Origin: Bin87 sp965204395
Lineage (GTDB): Bacteria; Chloroflexota; Dehalococcoidia; Lucifugimonadales; UBA3495
Direction: 5' to 3'
DNA: 64,000 bases
NCBI GenBank assembly: GCA_965204395.1
Contig: OZ241987.1
Span: 868,001-932,000 of the forward strand
The position numbers and the translations under genes were made by a program. Below the pieces are notes generated by a model that was not told the DNA's origin, ran no database searches, and was given only the letters and a program-made list of their open reading frames with translations. Positions 27,139 to 37,886 of the stretch are shown piece after piece (positions within the stretch are counted from its first letter, which is position 1; each line of letters begins with the position of its first letter).

Positions 27139-28242
27139 TCAGGTCAGCACTCGTTGGCTGACGTATCGCCCCAAATCCCGGTTTTCGCGGAACTCGAACC
27201 CACCAAAATCTCCGCCGTACCCGATTATCGGCACCCGTGTTTCGTGGGCGGAGCCGTGGGACCGCAATCCCGGAGGCAGGGATACCTCCGCCGGATCGCC
27301 GAAAACCACGTCCGCGTCGGCAGTAACCAAAAGGTCGCCCAGGCGTTCCGGCATCAGCGAAAACCGCTCGGCGGCGTCCTCCCGGGCGAAAACACCCTCG
27401 ACCCCGTCGGTTCCCCGCAGCACGCCGATGGCATCCTGCATCGAGGCCGGGTCTTCCAGATGCACGTATATGCACCCGCCCAGGTTGGAGTGATGCACCA
27501 CGTACAGGTCTTTGATCACCGGAACGGCTTGGGCCCGAATGTTATGTCGCGCCAGTATCGCCGGCAGGTGCAGCATGCGGCGCTTGTCCGACATGCCGTG
27601 ATCGGCAGTGATCAGGAGTTGCACGTCCGGCACGTCGTTGACCAAGCGACCCAACCCCCGGTCCAAAATTTCCAGGTGCCGGAAGGACTCGGGATGCTGC
27701 GGCCCGTGCATGTGCATGGCGTAGTCGGTGGTGGCAATGAAAGCCAGGTCGTAGTGCTCCTCCAGCAGCGCCCGCCGTGCCGCCTCAATTGTCCAGCCGT
27801 TCACATCCGCAGAGTACACGTGCGGTGGCTCGCCCACCGCTGCTACGGCTTTGTCAGTTGGTTCCTCCGAAGAAAAAGCCAGATCCGCGCTGGTACCCAG
27901 CAGGCGGCGCAGCTTGTCCTTTGAGGCGGCCAGCAGCGAGCGCCCCCCGTTTCGCTGGCACAGGTCGAAGATAGTGTCTGAAAGTATGAACTCACCGGAC
28001 TCCACGTACTGCTCGATGCCCTGTCGGCGGTCAAGCCAATAGTTGGAAACGATTCCATGCTGCGCCGGGTAGTGGCCGGTCACCATTGACGTGTTGTTCA
28101 CGTTGGTGACGCTGGGCATCATGCCGCCGGCCGTTACGTGGAAACCATCCCGCGCGAACCGTTGCAGGTTCGGCGCCGGACACTGCTCCAGGTACTCCGG
28201 GTCGAGCCCGTCGATCATCACCAGGATTGTGGTTGCTGGCAT
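27139..28242 (-). CDS. Alkaline phosphatase superfamily hydrolase, phosphonoacetate-hydrolase-like
   Basis: 367 residues. The start IILVMIDGLDPEYL carries the first metal ligand Asp, and SVTNVNNTSMVTGHYPAQHGI carries the nucleophile Thr. A second Asp/His pair lies in ATTDYAMHMHGP and LLITADHGMSDKR. The arrangement resembles phosphonoacetate hydrolase (PhnA) more than nucleotide pyrophosphatases, because of the TNxNN-x-S-MVTG block, but substrate is not proven. Sits between thrB and TreT in a minus-strand run. No signal peptide, so cytoplasmic. Confidence 0.78.
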   Translation of the reverse strand: MPATTILVMIDGLDPEYLEQCPAPNLQRFARDGFHVTAGGMMPSVTNVNNTSMVTGHYPAQHGIVSNYWLDRRQGIEQYVESGEFILSDTIFDLCQRNGGRSLLAASKDKLRRLLGTSADLAFSSEEPTDKAVAAVGEPPHVYSADVNGWTIEAARRALLEEHYDLAFIATTDYAMHMHGPQHPESFRHLEILDRGLGRLVNDVPDVQLLITADHGMSDKRRMLHLPAILARHNIRAQAVPVIKDLYVVHHSNLGGCIYVHLEDPASMQDAIGVLRGTDGVEGVFAREDAAERFSLMPERLGDLLVTADADVVFGDPAEVSLPPGLRSHGSAHETRVPIIGYGGDFGGFEFRENRDLGRYVSQRVLT

Positions 28243-28258
28243 GTTGCCGGTGCCCTCG

Positions 28259-29536
28259 TCAGCAGCCCGAAACGGACTGCGCCTGCTCGGCCGCTTGTAG
28301 ATAGTCGTTGAGCAGCCTGGGCATCAGGAACCGCTGGCGGACCCGGTCCCGGGCGTTGCTGCCGATTTTAGCGCACAATTCCTCGTCGCCAAGCAATTGA
28401 GCGATCCGTTCCCCGGCTTGTTTGGCGTTGTCCACCAGGTATCCCGATTCGCCGTCGACTATCTGTAGGCGTATGCCGCCGACGTTGCCGCCGATCAGGG
28501 GTTTCCCCTTCCACATTCCCTCCGAAACCGTCAATCCAAACCCTTCCCGAGTCGATTTCTGCACCAATACCTGCGAATGGGTTTGCAGCGCATTTACGAT
28601 TTCGTCGTTGGTGGCCGGCAGATCGTAGGGCGAAAAATACAGGTGGATGTCGGGGTCGCTGTCGGCGTGTTTGCTCACGGAGTCCCAAACTTTTTCACCC
28701 TCCGGGTCGTCATTCGCCTGGCTCAAACCCAACAGCGCCAGTTGCAGGTCGGGGTGCGTCTTCTTTGCTAATCGGTAGGCGTCGATGACACCCCAGGGGT
28801 CTTTCCAGAAGTCGAACCGCGAGACCTGGGTTACCAACGGGCGAGAAACGTCAACGCCCAGCGCTTGAACGATGTCGGCCGCTTTGTGCCTGGGCATCTC
28901 GCAATTCTTGGGCGCAAACGGGTCGATGGCCGGGGGAGCGATGAAGATTCCGGTCTCGTCAAGCCCGTGCTTGGGAGCGTAATCATCCAAGGAACAGACC
29001 ATCAGGTCGTAGGCGTTGGTGAGCGGCAGCAGTTGGTCCATCAACCAGGGATTGGGCTCGGTCAGGTCGATATGCACCACCCATAACTTCGTGCGGGCGG
29101 TTCCCCGGTCCAGCAGGCGGCCCAGCGGCAGCAACTGCGGGTCGTGAAGAAACCATACGTCCGCGGACAAACCCGATTCGTCGATTTCGGCGGCTATGTC
29201 ATCCAGGCAATCGTAATAAATGCAAAGCTCTTCGTCCGTGAGCTCTCCCTCAGCCCCCTGTAGCATGTTGTGGATGCGCTTGGTGACGTCGAAAAACCGA
29301 GCGTCTTTCGGGGTGATGACCGCGCGCTGCGTATTGATGCCCAGAGCATTGCTGAGCGGCACCAACGAATGGAGAATCTCAGCGACACCGCCACCGTAGG
29401 CGGTGCTGTTGATGTGAATAACGCTCTTGGTTCGAAACTGTTCAGCGATCGCGGTAAGCTGTTTGGCCGTTGCGGGGGGAAGCAATTCGAGATAAAGGTC
29501 CGCGTCTGCGGTGGGATATTCAATAAAGTCGATCAA
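28259..29536 (-). CDS. Trehalose synthase (glycosyltransferring), TreT-like
   Basis: 425-residue GT-B glycosyltransferase of family 4. The N-terminal VIHINSTAYGGGVAEILHSLVPL block and the C-terminal STREGFGLTVSEGMWKGKPLIGGNVGGIRLQI block are typical of TreT, which joins NDP-glucose and glucose to give trehalose reversibly. Lies 16 bases upstream of the PhnA-like gene and 202 bases downstream of glmS; nothing codes in the 29537-29737 gap. No trehalase or TreY/TreZ in the window. Confidence 0.88.
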   Translation of the reverse strand: MIDFIEYPTADADLYLELLPPATAKQLTAIAEQFRTKSVIHINSTAYGGGVAEILHSLVPLSNALGINTQRAVITPKDARFFDVTKRIHNMLQGAEGELTDEELCIYYDCLDDIAAEIDESGLSADVWFLHDPQLLPLGRLLDRGTARTKLWVVHIDLTEPNPWLMDQLLPLTNAYDLMVCSLDDYAPKHGLDETGIFIAPPAIDPFAPKNCEMPRHKAADIVQALGVDVSRPLVTQVSRFDFWKDPWGVIDAYRLAKKTHPDLQLALLGLSQANDDPEGEKVWDSVSKHADSDPDIHLYFSPYDLPATNDEIVNALQTHSQVLVQKSTREGFGLTVSEGMWKGKPLIGGNVGGIRLQIVDGESGYLVDNAKQAGERIAQLLGDEELCAKIGSNARDRVRQRFLMPRLLNDYLQAAEQAQSVSGC

Positions 29537-29737
29537 CCTCGCGTTGCCTCCCTGGACGAATGGCGCGCGAAATATAGTAAAGGGATTGCCCGTTAGTGTA
29601 CACCGGTATCGAAAACCGATTTAGCGAGATACGAGGGCGTCCGCAGCACAGCGTCGGTTATGGTGTGTGCCGAGACGCCGCAGTTTTCCGGCGCGAACCC
29701 CTAGATAAGCCGAGCAAACGGTCGCTGAACGCTTAGG

Positions 29738-31597
<1,860 letters not shown>

Positions 31598-31603
31598 GGG
31601 ATG

Positions 31604-32746
31604 CTAACCGCCGTCGGGATCGTCGCTGCGCACCGTCAGCGTGGCGTCAAGATGTCCTGCGTCATCGCCCTGCCCAACCGATTGCACCCGGTACGCGGCG
31701 GAAGGCGCAAAACGCGGGCTGAAATCGTCGCAGTCCAGGACCAACGGGGCCGTCGGAGCGTCATCGGTGGCGATGGGCGTCTCCGCTGCAATCTCCATGA
31801 TGGCTGATGCCAACGCAGCCGGATCATGCCTTACGAACACGCCGGGCGCCAGCAGCGGCCGTTGCACTATGCGTCCCGCCATAGTCAACGATTCGGCCTC
31901 ATCCAAGAGAACCGGATGTTGTCCCTCCCCAGCGTAGCGGGCAAGCAACCGCGACGGTATGGGCGTGTTGTTTACCAGGAGGAAATCCAGGGGTTGGCGC
32001 GTTCCCAGGTATTCCGTGAGCAGGGCCAGGAAATTGGAGGTTCGGAACCCGGCGCTCTCGTTGGGCTTGGTCATCAAGTTGCAAACGTGGACTTTTACCG
32101 CCGGCGAATTGCTGACGGCCTCTGCAACCTCTTCAACCAGCAGGTTGGGCAGCACGCTGGTGTAGATATCCCCGGGACCCAGCACGATCACGTCTGCGTG
32201 TTCGATGGCGTCAAGTACCGGCGGGTACGCGTAAGCCTTGGGGTCCAGGTAGATGTAGTCGATGGCGACGTCCAGACTGTCCCGCCGCGAGTCGATGGTG
32301 GATTCACCGATCAGTTCCGAACCGTCCTCTAGCCGGGCGCACAGGGTGGCCTTGGTGAGCGTCACCGGCAGCACTGTACCGCTGATTCCCAGAATCCTGC
32401 CGGCCTGTTCAATCGCGGTAACGGTATCGCCTGTGACCTCCGTCAGGGCTGCCAACAACAGGTTGCCAAAGTTGTGGCCGTTAAGGCCGTCCCCAGCCGA
32501 AAAGCGGTAGTCGAAGAGTCGTCGCATCACACCCGCGGACGCCTCATCCCCCGCCAGGGCCATCAGGCATCGCCGCAAATCGCCCGGCGGCAGGTGGCCC
32601 AACTCTTCGCGGAGGCGGCCGCTGCTGCCGCCGCTGTCTGTCATGGCGACGACGGCGGTGAGGTTGCAATCAAGCGCCCGTAGGCCGCTTAACGTGGTGT
32701 GGTTCCCGGTGCCGCCGCCGACGACGACAATGTTCTTTCTTGGCAT
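31604..32746 (-). CDS. yvcK: YvcK-type UDP-sugar-binding regulator (CofD-like fold)
   Basis: 380 residues from ATG at 32746 (MPRKNIVVVGGGTGNHTTL). Family motifs are VVGGGTGN, AMTDSGGSSGRLREELGHLPPGDLRRCL, HNFGNLLLAAL, and IVLGPGDIYTSVLPNLLV. YvcK proteins bind UDP-sugars and regulate carbon flow toward cell-wall precursors, which suits its place 6 bases ahead of glmS. The frame stays open to 32869, but that would place the start upstream of the predicted promoter at 32833-32862, so 32746 or the ATG at 32785 is better. Confidence 0.9.
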   Translation of the reverse strand: MPRKNIVVVGGGTGNHTTLSGLRALDCNLTAVVAMTDSGGSSGRLREELGHLPPGDLRRCLMALAGDEASAGVMRRLFDYRFSAGDGLNGHNFGNLLLAALTEVTGDTVTAIEQAGRILGISGTVLPVTLTKATLCARLEDGSELIGESTIDSRRDSLDVAIDYIYLDPKAYAYPPVLDAIEHADVIVLGPGDIYTSVLPNLLVEEVAEAVSNSPAVKVHVCNLMTKPNESAGFRTSNFLALLTEYLGTRQPLDFLLVNNTPIPSRLLARYAGEGQHPVLLDEAESLTMAGRIVQRPLLAPGVFVRHDPAALASAIMEIAAETPIATDDAPTAPLVLDCDDFSPRFAPSAAYRVQSVGQGDDAGHLDATLTVRSDDPDGG

Positions 32747-32832
32747 GGGTTGGGGAGAGGGTACAGACAGTTCGGCCCGAGGCATTTTTCGCGTCTTCGC
32801 CCTCAAAAATCGAGCCGGATGAACCCTCAGGC

Positions 32833-32862
32833 AGTATATTGAGAATGGGGGAATGGTGTCAA
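32833..32862 (-). promoter_or_regulatory. Predicted sigma70 promoter for yvcK-glmS
   Basis: On the minus strand, TTGACA (32862-32857), an 18-nt spacer and TATACT (32838-32833). Near-consensus. Transcription would begin around 32826, about 80 bases ahead of the yvcK ATG at 32746. Confidence 0.6.
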
Positions 32863-33048
32863 ATTGCACGGGCGATTTCTCGGCCCCGGGTACACTCGAA
32901 ATTGCCGGGGTTTCCGGGCCGAATTAGCCCACCCGTTCTCTGTTTTTCGACGCGCCCCTCAAGCCGATTACCCCCAAGACCCGCAACCTGGCAATGAGCA
33001 GGCCGGTCACTGCAGGGCCATTCCAAAGTTACGCGATCTTCTTGCATC

Positions 33049-33149
33049 CGCTCGTCCTGAGCTGCCGTAGGTCCGCCTGTGGCGGGTCGAAGGACGCGCT
33101 CGTGGTTCGACAGGCTCCCGCCAGAGGCGGACGAGCCGCACCATGAGCG
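33049..33149 (-). repeat. Dispersed intergenic repeat, copy 1
   Basis: About 100 bases that recur in the plus orientation at 42625-42771. Shared blocks, read on this strand: an CGCTCATGGTGCGG start, a GCCTCTGG run, TCGAACCACGAGC, CCTTCGACCCGCC, and an ending CTACGGCAGCTCAGGA. A shorter related piece is at 61455. Complementary stretches within each copy (such as CGCCTCTGGCGGGAG) give hairpin potential, like REP elements. Lies in the gene-free gap 32863-33295; the rest of the gap has nothing else I can support. Confidence 0.6.
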
Positions 33150-33295
33150 AGACGCATGGACGCTTTGAAAAGGCCCTGCGGTTACTGGCTGCCGCCCTCA
33201 TCGACCGTGCCGCGCAGGCTGGGCGACACGCCCCAAGCGGAAACCTGGCTTATAGCGGCCCGCGGAGTTCCGGAGGCAGCAAACGCCGAATCCCG

Positions 33296-34321
33296 CTAAT
33301 CCTCGTCGCCGTACCGGCTCTCAAAATATGGAATGACGCTGTCGCCCATCTGTTCCACCACACGCATCGCCATCCGAGCGTCCATCCCCGGATACCAGAT
33401 GCGGAACATGAAATGATTCGCTCCCACCCGCTGGTGGTGGTCTTCGATCTGCTGGATCACTTCCTCGCTGCTGCCCAGGATGAATCGGTCGCGCGCCAAC
33501 TCTTCGAACGGAATGCGAAAGTCCTCTTCCCCGGGCAGCGCCTTGTCCTGGCCCCAGTCCGCGTACGCCTGGTACTTGGCTTCCATGTACGGTTGGGCGT
33601 TGCGGATCGCCTCCTCGTGTGTGGGAGCGATGTGCATTTCCTTGATGATCGGCATTTCGGCCGGCATTTCCTTACCGCCGGCTTGCAACCCCTCTTTGTA
33701 GAGCGCGGTCTGACGTTCCAGGGTTTCCAGCGTGGCGTGCGGATTTACGAACCAGGGCAACCCAAGCTCGCCGGCCCGACGCACCACCGTATCGAAGTTG
33801 GCCGCCACCCAGATTGGAGGGTGGGGTTGTTGGACGGGACGAATGGCGCAGGTCGCGTTATCCAGGTTGAAATGCCGCCCGTGGAAAGTGACCTCATCCT
33901 CGGTCCACAGCCTCTGCACCAGTTCCAGCGATTCCATGAATCGCCCCACCCGATGGCGCCGTTCCACATTGAACGCCTGGTATTCGATGTCCCGGTAACC
34001 CAGGCCGACGCCCAACACCACGCGCCCGTCGCTGATCACGTCCAGCGTTGCGACCGTCTCCGCTACGTCCGCCGGCGAGTACAACGGCAGCAACAGGATG
34101 GACAGCACCAGCTTCATGTCCCCTGAGTCCGCTGCGAGTCGCGCCAGCAGGGGGATACTCTGCAGGTTCTGGTAAGGCGGAGAGAGGAAATGCTGCCCGC
34201 AGGCTATCGAACTGAACCCTGCGTCCCGAGCCAATCGGGTCAATTCCACCGTCTCGTGGAACCGTTGGGTCGCGGAATCGGTGGCCGGATGCTGCGGCAT
34301 TGCCATGATGCCAAATTTCAT
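33296..34321 (-). CDS. LLM class flavin-dependent oxidoreductase
   Basis: 341 residues of the luciferase-like (F420/FMN) TIM-barrel family: FGIMAMPQHP at the start, the ACGQHFL segment, LPLYSPADVAETVATLDVISDGRVVLGVGLGYRDIEYQAF, and GHFHFRIWY-like C-terminal strand (FMFRIWYPGMDARM). Oxidises or monooxygenates small organics using flavin; the substrate is unknown. SAR202-type genomes carry many such enzymes. A second LLM gene begins at the window end. The plus-strand open frame over this gene is antisense shadow. Confidence 0.88.
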   Translation of the reverse strand: MKFGIMAMPQHPATDSATQRFHETVELTRLARDAGFSSIACGQHFLSPPYQNLQSIPLLARLAADSGDMKLVLSILLLPLYSPADVAETVATLDVISDGRVVLGVGLGYRDIEYQAFNVERRHRVGRFMESLELVQRLWTEDEVTFHGRHFNLDNATCAIRPVQQPHPPIWVAANFDTVVRRAGELGLPWFVNPHATLETLERQTALYKEGLQAGGKEMPAEMPIIKEMHIAPTHEEAIRNAQPYMEAKYQAYADWGQDKALPGEEDFRIPFEELARDRFILGSSEEVIQQIEDHHQRVGANHFMFRIWYPGMDARMAMRVVEQMGDSVIPYFESRYGDED

Positions 34322-34350
34322 CGTTTACGCTCCAATTTCAGGCACGAAAA

Positions 34351-34426
34351 TGGCGTCCCAGGCAGGATTCGAACCCGCGGCCAGCTGCTTAGAAGGCAGC
34401 CGCTCTGTCCACTGAGCTACTGGGAC
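34351..34426 (-). tRNA. tRNA-Arg, anticodon TCT
   Basis: Minus-strand cloverleaf of 76 nt with encoded CCA. Acceptor stem GTCCCAG/CTGGGAC, discriminator G, D arm with TAGCTCAG, anticodon loop CTTCTAA giving TCT (reads AGA), TTCGAAT T-loop. Lies 28 bases downstream of the start of the LLM gene. The 34427-34712 region holds no gene I can support. Confidence 0.95.
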
Positions 34427-34712
34427 GCGCCACAATTAGAATAGGTAATACCCTCCGACCCTGTCAACGGCTCGCCGGGTTCGGACATCCGCAGACGAAG
34501 TCGGTTCATGGGTGGCTCGAATAAGCGCGCTAACTGCGCCATTTCAGCGCGTTCCTGATAATGAACCGGGCGCTTCGATCCGATCTTAGTCCAAATCAAT
34601 CCAACGTAGTTCAAGATAACGACTATTGCGCCGGGCCATGTCATCTGCGAAAATCACATGACCCAGATCGGCGCGTATAGCCGATCTTAGTTATGCAGTG
34701 AGCCACAACAAC

Positions 34713-35123
34713 ATGGTGACCGACGTCAACAATCCCATCCGCGTCCTGGTTGCGAAGCCAGGGTTGGACGGCCATGACCGTGGCGCGAAGGTCATCGCAC
34801 GCGCGCTGCGGGACGCCGGGATGGAAGTCATCTACACCGGCATCCGACAGACGCCGCAGATGGTGGTTCAGGCCGCCGCGCAGGAAGACGTTTCCGTATT
34901 GGGGCTGAGTATCCTCTCCGGCGCCCACATGGAGTTGTTGCCCGAAATAATGCGCCTGTTGAACGAGCAGGGCATGGATGATGTACTGGTGGTCCTGGGC
35001 GGGATCGTCCCCGAGGGCGACCGGGAACCTTTGGCCGAAATAGGCGTGTCCGCGGTGTTCGGCCCCGGTACGTCAACCAACGATATAATCGATTACATCA
35101 AGACCAACGCCACATCGAATTGA
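34713..35123 (+). CDS. Methylmalonyl-CoA mutase B12-binding (small) subunit
   Basis: 136 residues from ATG at 34713 (an in-frame GTG at 34698 would add five). A stand-alone cobalamin-binding domain: IRVLVAKPGLDGHDRGAKVIARAL with the DxHxxG lower-axial-ligand motif (Asp19, His21, Gly24), then the VIYTGIRQTPQMVV, SILSGAHMEL and GPGTSTNDIIDYI blocks. It belongs with the catalytic subunit at 50325-51980 and makes a two-gene mutase that converts methylmalonyl-CoA to succinyl-CoA. The two genes are about 16 kb apart. Confidence 0.92.
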   Translation: MVTDVNNPIRVLVAKPGLDGHDRGAKVIARALRDAGMEVIYTGIRQTPQMVVQAAAQEDVSVLGLSILSGAHMELLPEIMRLLNEQGMDDVLVVLGGIVPEGDREPLAEIGVSAVFGPGTSTNDIIDYIKTNATSN

Positions 35124-35171
35124 GACGAAGAAAAAATCTCGACTTTTTCTAAAAATTGGTAAAAGCATCGC

Positions 35172-35200
35172 TTGCCATAAAATAATCGCCAACCTATAAT
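35172..35200 (+). promoter_or_regulatory. Predicted sigma70 promoter for the yceD-rpmF-fabD-nusB-acpP cluster
   Basis: TTGCCA (35172-35177), a 17-nt spacer and TATAAT (35195-35200), in an unusually A+T-rich stretch. Transcription should begin near 35207, 36 bases ahead of the yceD-like start. Confidence 0.75.
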
Positions 35201-35242
35201 CTCCAAAAGCGAATCAGTGCGCTTGCCTTGAGCGGTGCCATA

Positions 35243-35767
35243 ATGAATTACAACGTTTCGCAACTGTTGAAGGAACCCATTGGTTCCGAACGAATTTTCA
35301 CGATAACCGAAGGAGAGTTTGCTGCGTATTCTTTTCCCGTTCAGAGCGCCGCCGGCGACGTCAAGTTAGTCCGCACCCACCAGGGCATATGGGTTCAAGC
35401 CCTCTTGATTGCCCACGTAGCGCAGGACTGTAGCCGTTGCTTGGCGGATTCCAGCCATACCCTGGATCTGGAAATCGACGAGGAGTTTTTCCCCGAAATA
35501 GATGTCAAGACCGGTCGTCACATGCCCGCACCTCCCGATTGGGATGGCATGTACATCGGAGCGGACCATCTGCTGGATCTGGCAGAGGCTGTTCGCCAAT
35601 CGGCCTTGGCTGTCTTACCCCTCAAACCTCTTTGCAAACCTGACTGTTACGGCATCTGCGATCGTTGCGGCGTTAATCGTAACCAATATGAGTGTGGATG
35701 CTATTCCGAAGATATCGACCCAAGGTGGGCGGCGTTGCGCTCGCTGATGGTCGAATCCCCAAATTAA
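35243..35767 (+). CDS. yceD: YceD/DUF177 family protein
   Basis: 174 residues from ATG at 35243 (an in-frame TTG at 35228 precedes it). DUF177 signature: CSRCL near residue 68 with IDEEFFPE, then a C-terminal metal-like cluster CKPDCYGICDRCGVNRN. YceD proteins are linked to rRNA accumulation and the gene is classically next to rpmF, as here (57 bases). Function is not settled. Confidence 0.85.
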   Translation: MNYNVSQLLKEPIGSERIFTITEGEFAAYSFPVQSAAGDVKLVRTHQGIWVQALLIAHVAQDCSRCLADSSHTLDLEIDEEFFPEIDVKTGRHMPAPPDWDGMYIGADHLLDLAEAVRQSALAVLPLKPLCKPDCYGICDRCGVNRNQYECGCYSEDIDPRWAALRSLMVESPN

Positions 35768-35824
35768 AATAACGGCGACGCCTCGGCCCTCCACAGGTCC
35801 GGCCGTCGCTGAATTGGAACCGAA

Positions 35825-36004
35825 ATGGGTGCACTACCAAACAAAAAATTAACTCGAGCCCGAAAAGGTCGTCGGCTGTCTTCGCCGGCTTACCGACTGC
35901 GCGCCATGAGCCCTGCGCGTTGTCCCCGCTGCGGGCAAGCCAAGCTACCCCACGCTGCTTGCCCCGCCTGTGGTTACTACCGCGGACGCCTGGTGGCGGT
36001 GTGA
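35825..36004 (+). CDS. rpmF: 50S ribosomal protein L32
   Basis: 59 residues. Starts MGALPNKKLTRARKGRRLS, then a zinc ribbon CPRCGQAKLPHAACPACG with two Cys-x2-Cys pairs, and ends GYYRGRLVAV. Length and pattern are those of zinc-type L32. It sits between yceD and fabD as in many bacteria. The ATG follows an ACCGAA stretch with weak ribosome site. Confidence 0.95.
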   Translation: MGALPNKKLTRARKGRRLSSPAYRLRAMSPARCPRCGQAKLPHAACPACGYYRGRLVAV

Positions 36005-36024
36005 AGTGATTGGAGAACGTCCGT

Positions 36025-36975
36025 ATGACTGATATCGAACGAGCTCCCATGTATTCGTTCATTTTCCCTGGGCAGGGCGCCCAGAAAGTCGGCATGGGAC
36101 AATCGCTCCACGAAAACTCCCCAGCAGCCCGCTCCGTATTCGAAGAAGCGGACGACAGCCTGGGCGTGAACCTCACCCAGGTGATGTTCGAGGGCCCTGC
36201 GGAAACTCTGCAGGACACGGCTTTCGCCCAACCCGCCATCATGACCGTCAGTATCGCCATCTGGCGGGCATGGGAGGAATTCCTTGGCGCGTCCGCCCCG
36301 AAACCGGCGGCGGTTGCCGGCCACAGCCTGGGCGAATATACGTCCATGGTGGTAGGCGGCGTCATGGATTTCGGCGACGGCGTCCGGTTGGTCCGGGAGC
36401 GGGGTCGCCTGATGCACGAAGCATCGGAGGCCAGGCCAGGATCCATGGCCGCCATCATCGGGCTGGATGAGATGGTAGTCGCCCAGGTCGCGCAGGACGC
36501 CGGCGTTGAAATGGCCAATATCAACTCCGACGACCAGATAGTGATCAGCGGCGACAAAATGGCCCTTGCCAGGGCGATGGATCTCGCGTCCGCCCGCGGC
36601 GCCAAGAAAGTCGTCCCCCTCGCGGTCAGCGGAGCATTCCACTCACGCCTGATGGCCCTGGCCCAGGAAGGCCTGACCGATGCCATCGACAACATCGCCT
36701 TGCGTGATCCCGAGTTTCCCGTCGTCGCCAACTCCACCGGGGTTCCCATCACCAGCGCAGGGCAGGCGCGCGAGGAGCTGTTGACCGGCCTGTGCAACTG
36801 CGTACTGTGGAAGCACTCGGTCCGGTTCATGCTCGATTCCGGCGTCAATCGGTTCGTGGAGTTCGGCCCCGCTCGGGTGCTTTCCAGCCTAGTGCGGCGG
36901 ATCGACCCCGGAGTTGAGGCGCTGACGCTGTCAGACCCGGACTCTATTCGTAAGGTGGCAGCCGACCAGGAATAA
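36025..36975 (+). CDS. fabD: Malonyl-CoA:acyl carrier protein transacylase
   Basis: 316 residues from ATG at 36025 (GGAG nine bases upstream; the frame opens at a TTG at 36010). Active-site serine is in AVAGHSLGEYTSMV (the GHSLGE motif), and the start is YSFIFPGQGAQKVGMG. The catalytic histidine is in SGAFHSRLM, and an arginine follows near LVRERGRLMHE. It loads malonate onto ACP for fatty-acid synthesis; acpP lies 584 bases further on. Confidence 0.95.
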   Translation: MTDIERAPMYSFIFPGQGAQKVGMGQSLHENSPAARSVFEEADDSLGVNLTQVMFEGPAETLQDTAFAQPAIMTVSIAIWRAWEEFLGASAPKPAAVAGHSLGEYTSMVVGGVMDFGDGVRLVRERGRLMHEASEARPGSMAAIIGLDEMVVAQVAQDAGVEMANINSDDQIVISGDKMALARAMDLASARGAKKVVPLAVSGAFHSRLMALAQEGLTDAIDNIALRDPEFPVVANSTGVPITSAGQAREELLTGLCNCVLWKHSVRFMLDSGVNRFVEFGPARVLSSLVRRIDPGVEALTLSDPDSIRKVAADQE

Positions 36976-37022
36976 GGCTGTGGCCCTGCCACGGCCTTCG
37001 TCATTGGCGGTCGTCGGTCGTT

Positions 37023-37493
37023 ATGGCCATCCAGCGCGGTTCGCGCCGTAAGCGCAATAGCACGTCGGGTCGTCAGGCTCGCGTCCTTGCCTTGCAATGC
37101 CTCTACACCCATGACCTGCGCGGGGATCTCGAGGCCGATACTGTCGAGTGGTTGTGCTCGGAAGTTGCGGTCGCCAATTCCGTTCGTTCGAACGCTGAAA
37201 ACATGGTTACCGGCATCATTGGAGATGCAACGAGATTGGATTCCGTGATCCAGCGATACGCCCCCGCCCTGCCGGTCAACTTGCTGGCCATCGTTGACCG
37301 CAGTATATTGCGTGTGGCAATCTATGAGATGATCAATCGGACACAAGTTCCCAGCCGGGTCATCATCAACGAAGCCACCGAATTGGCGTCAGAATACGGG
37401 AGCGAAAGTAGCGCACGCTTCGTGAATGGCGTCCTTGGGTCGGTCCTTAGCGACTCAAATGAAATCCGTCAGCAAACCGCCTGCGGTAGCTGA
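37023..37493 (+). CDS. nusB: Transcription antitermination factor NusB
   Basis: 156 residues. The basic start (GSRRKRNSTSGRQARVLALQCLY) and helical core with IVDRSILRVAIYEMINR and VIINEATELASEYGSESSARFVNGVLG are those of NusB. It binds boxA in rRNA leaders together with S10. Sits between fabD and acpP in the same direction, 47 bases after fabD. Confidence 0.93.
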   Translation: MAIQRGSRRKRNSTSGRQARVLALQCLYTHDLRGDLEADTVEWLCSEVAVANSVRSNAENMVTGIIGDATRLDSVIQRYAPALPVNLLAIVDRSILRVAIYEMINRTQVPSRVIINEATELASEYGSESSARFVNGVLGSVLSDSNEIRQQTACGS

Positions 37494-37558
37494 CCAGTTA
37501 CAATTACCTATGACATTCCTGCGGCATCCGGACGCCGCTCTCTTGTGGAGATGAACCT

Positions 37559-37819
37559 TTGAGTACCGTGCTTGAGCGCATCACCGACATCGTGGTCGAC
37601 AAACTTGGCGTCGACGCCGGTGATGTGACCGAAGAATCATCCTTCCAGGACGATTTGGGAGCGGATTCCCTGGACCTGGTCGAGTTGATTATGGCTTTCG
37701 AAGAGGAATTCAGTTCCGATGGCAACACCATCGAGATCCCCGACGAGGACGCCGGAGAAATTCACACGGTCGCCGACGCTGTCGAGTACCTCAAAGACAA
37801 AGGCGTGCAGGACACATAG
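37559..37819 (+). CDS. acpP: Acyl carrier protein
   Basis: 86 residues. Phosphopantetheine-attachment serine is in DDLGADSLDLVEL, the invariant DSL motif. Rest is the four-helix ACP fold, acidic as usual. Start is a TTG at 37559 preceded by GGAG eight bases upstream. Carries growing acyl chains for FabD and other FAS enzymes. Confidence 0.95.
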   Translation: MSTVLERITDIVVDKLGVDAGDVTEESSFQDDLGADSLDLVELIMAFEEEFSSDGNTIEIPDEDAGEIHTVADAVEYLKDKGVQDT

Positions 37820-37886
37820 CGGCCCCTCGCGGCCCATCCTGCAGCGTCGGGGCTAACCGCAGCGCCGGTCAAGGTCAGGATTGGTC

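Noticed and set aside
33143..34126. 327-codon open frame on the plus strand
   Set aside because: Antisense to the LLM oxidoreductase, which shows a full family pattern; the frame has no recognisable domain.
35673..37346. 557-codon open frame on the minus strand
   Set aside because: Opposite to yceD, rpmF, fabD and nusB, all clear genes. A by-product of high GC content.
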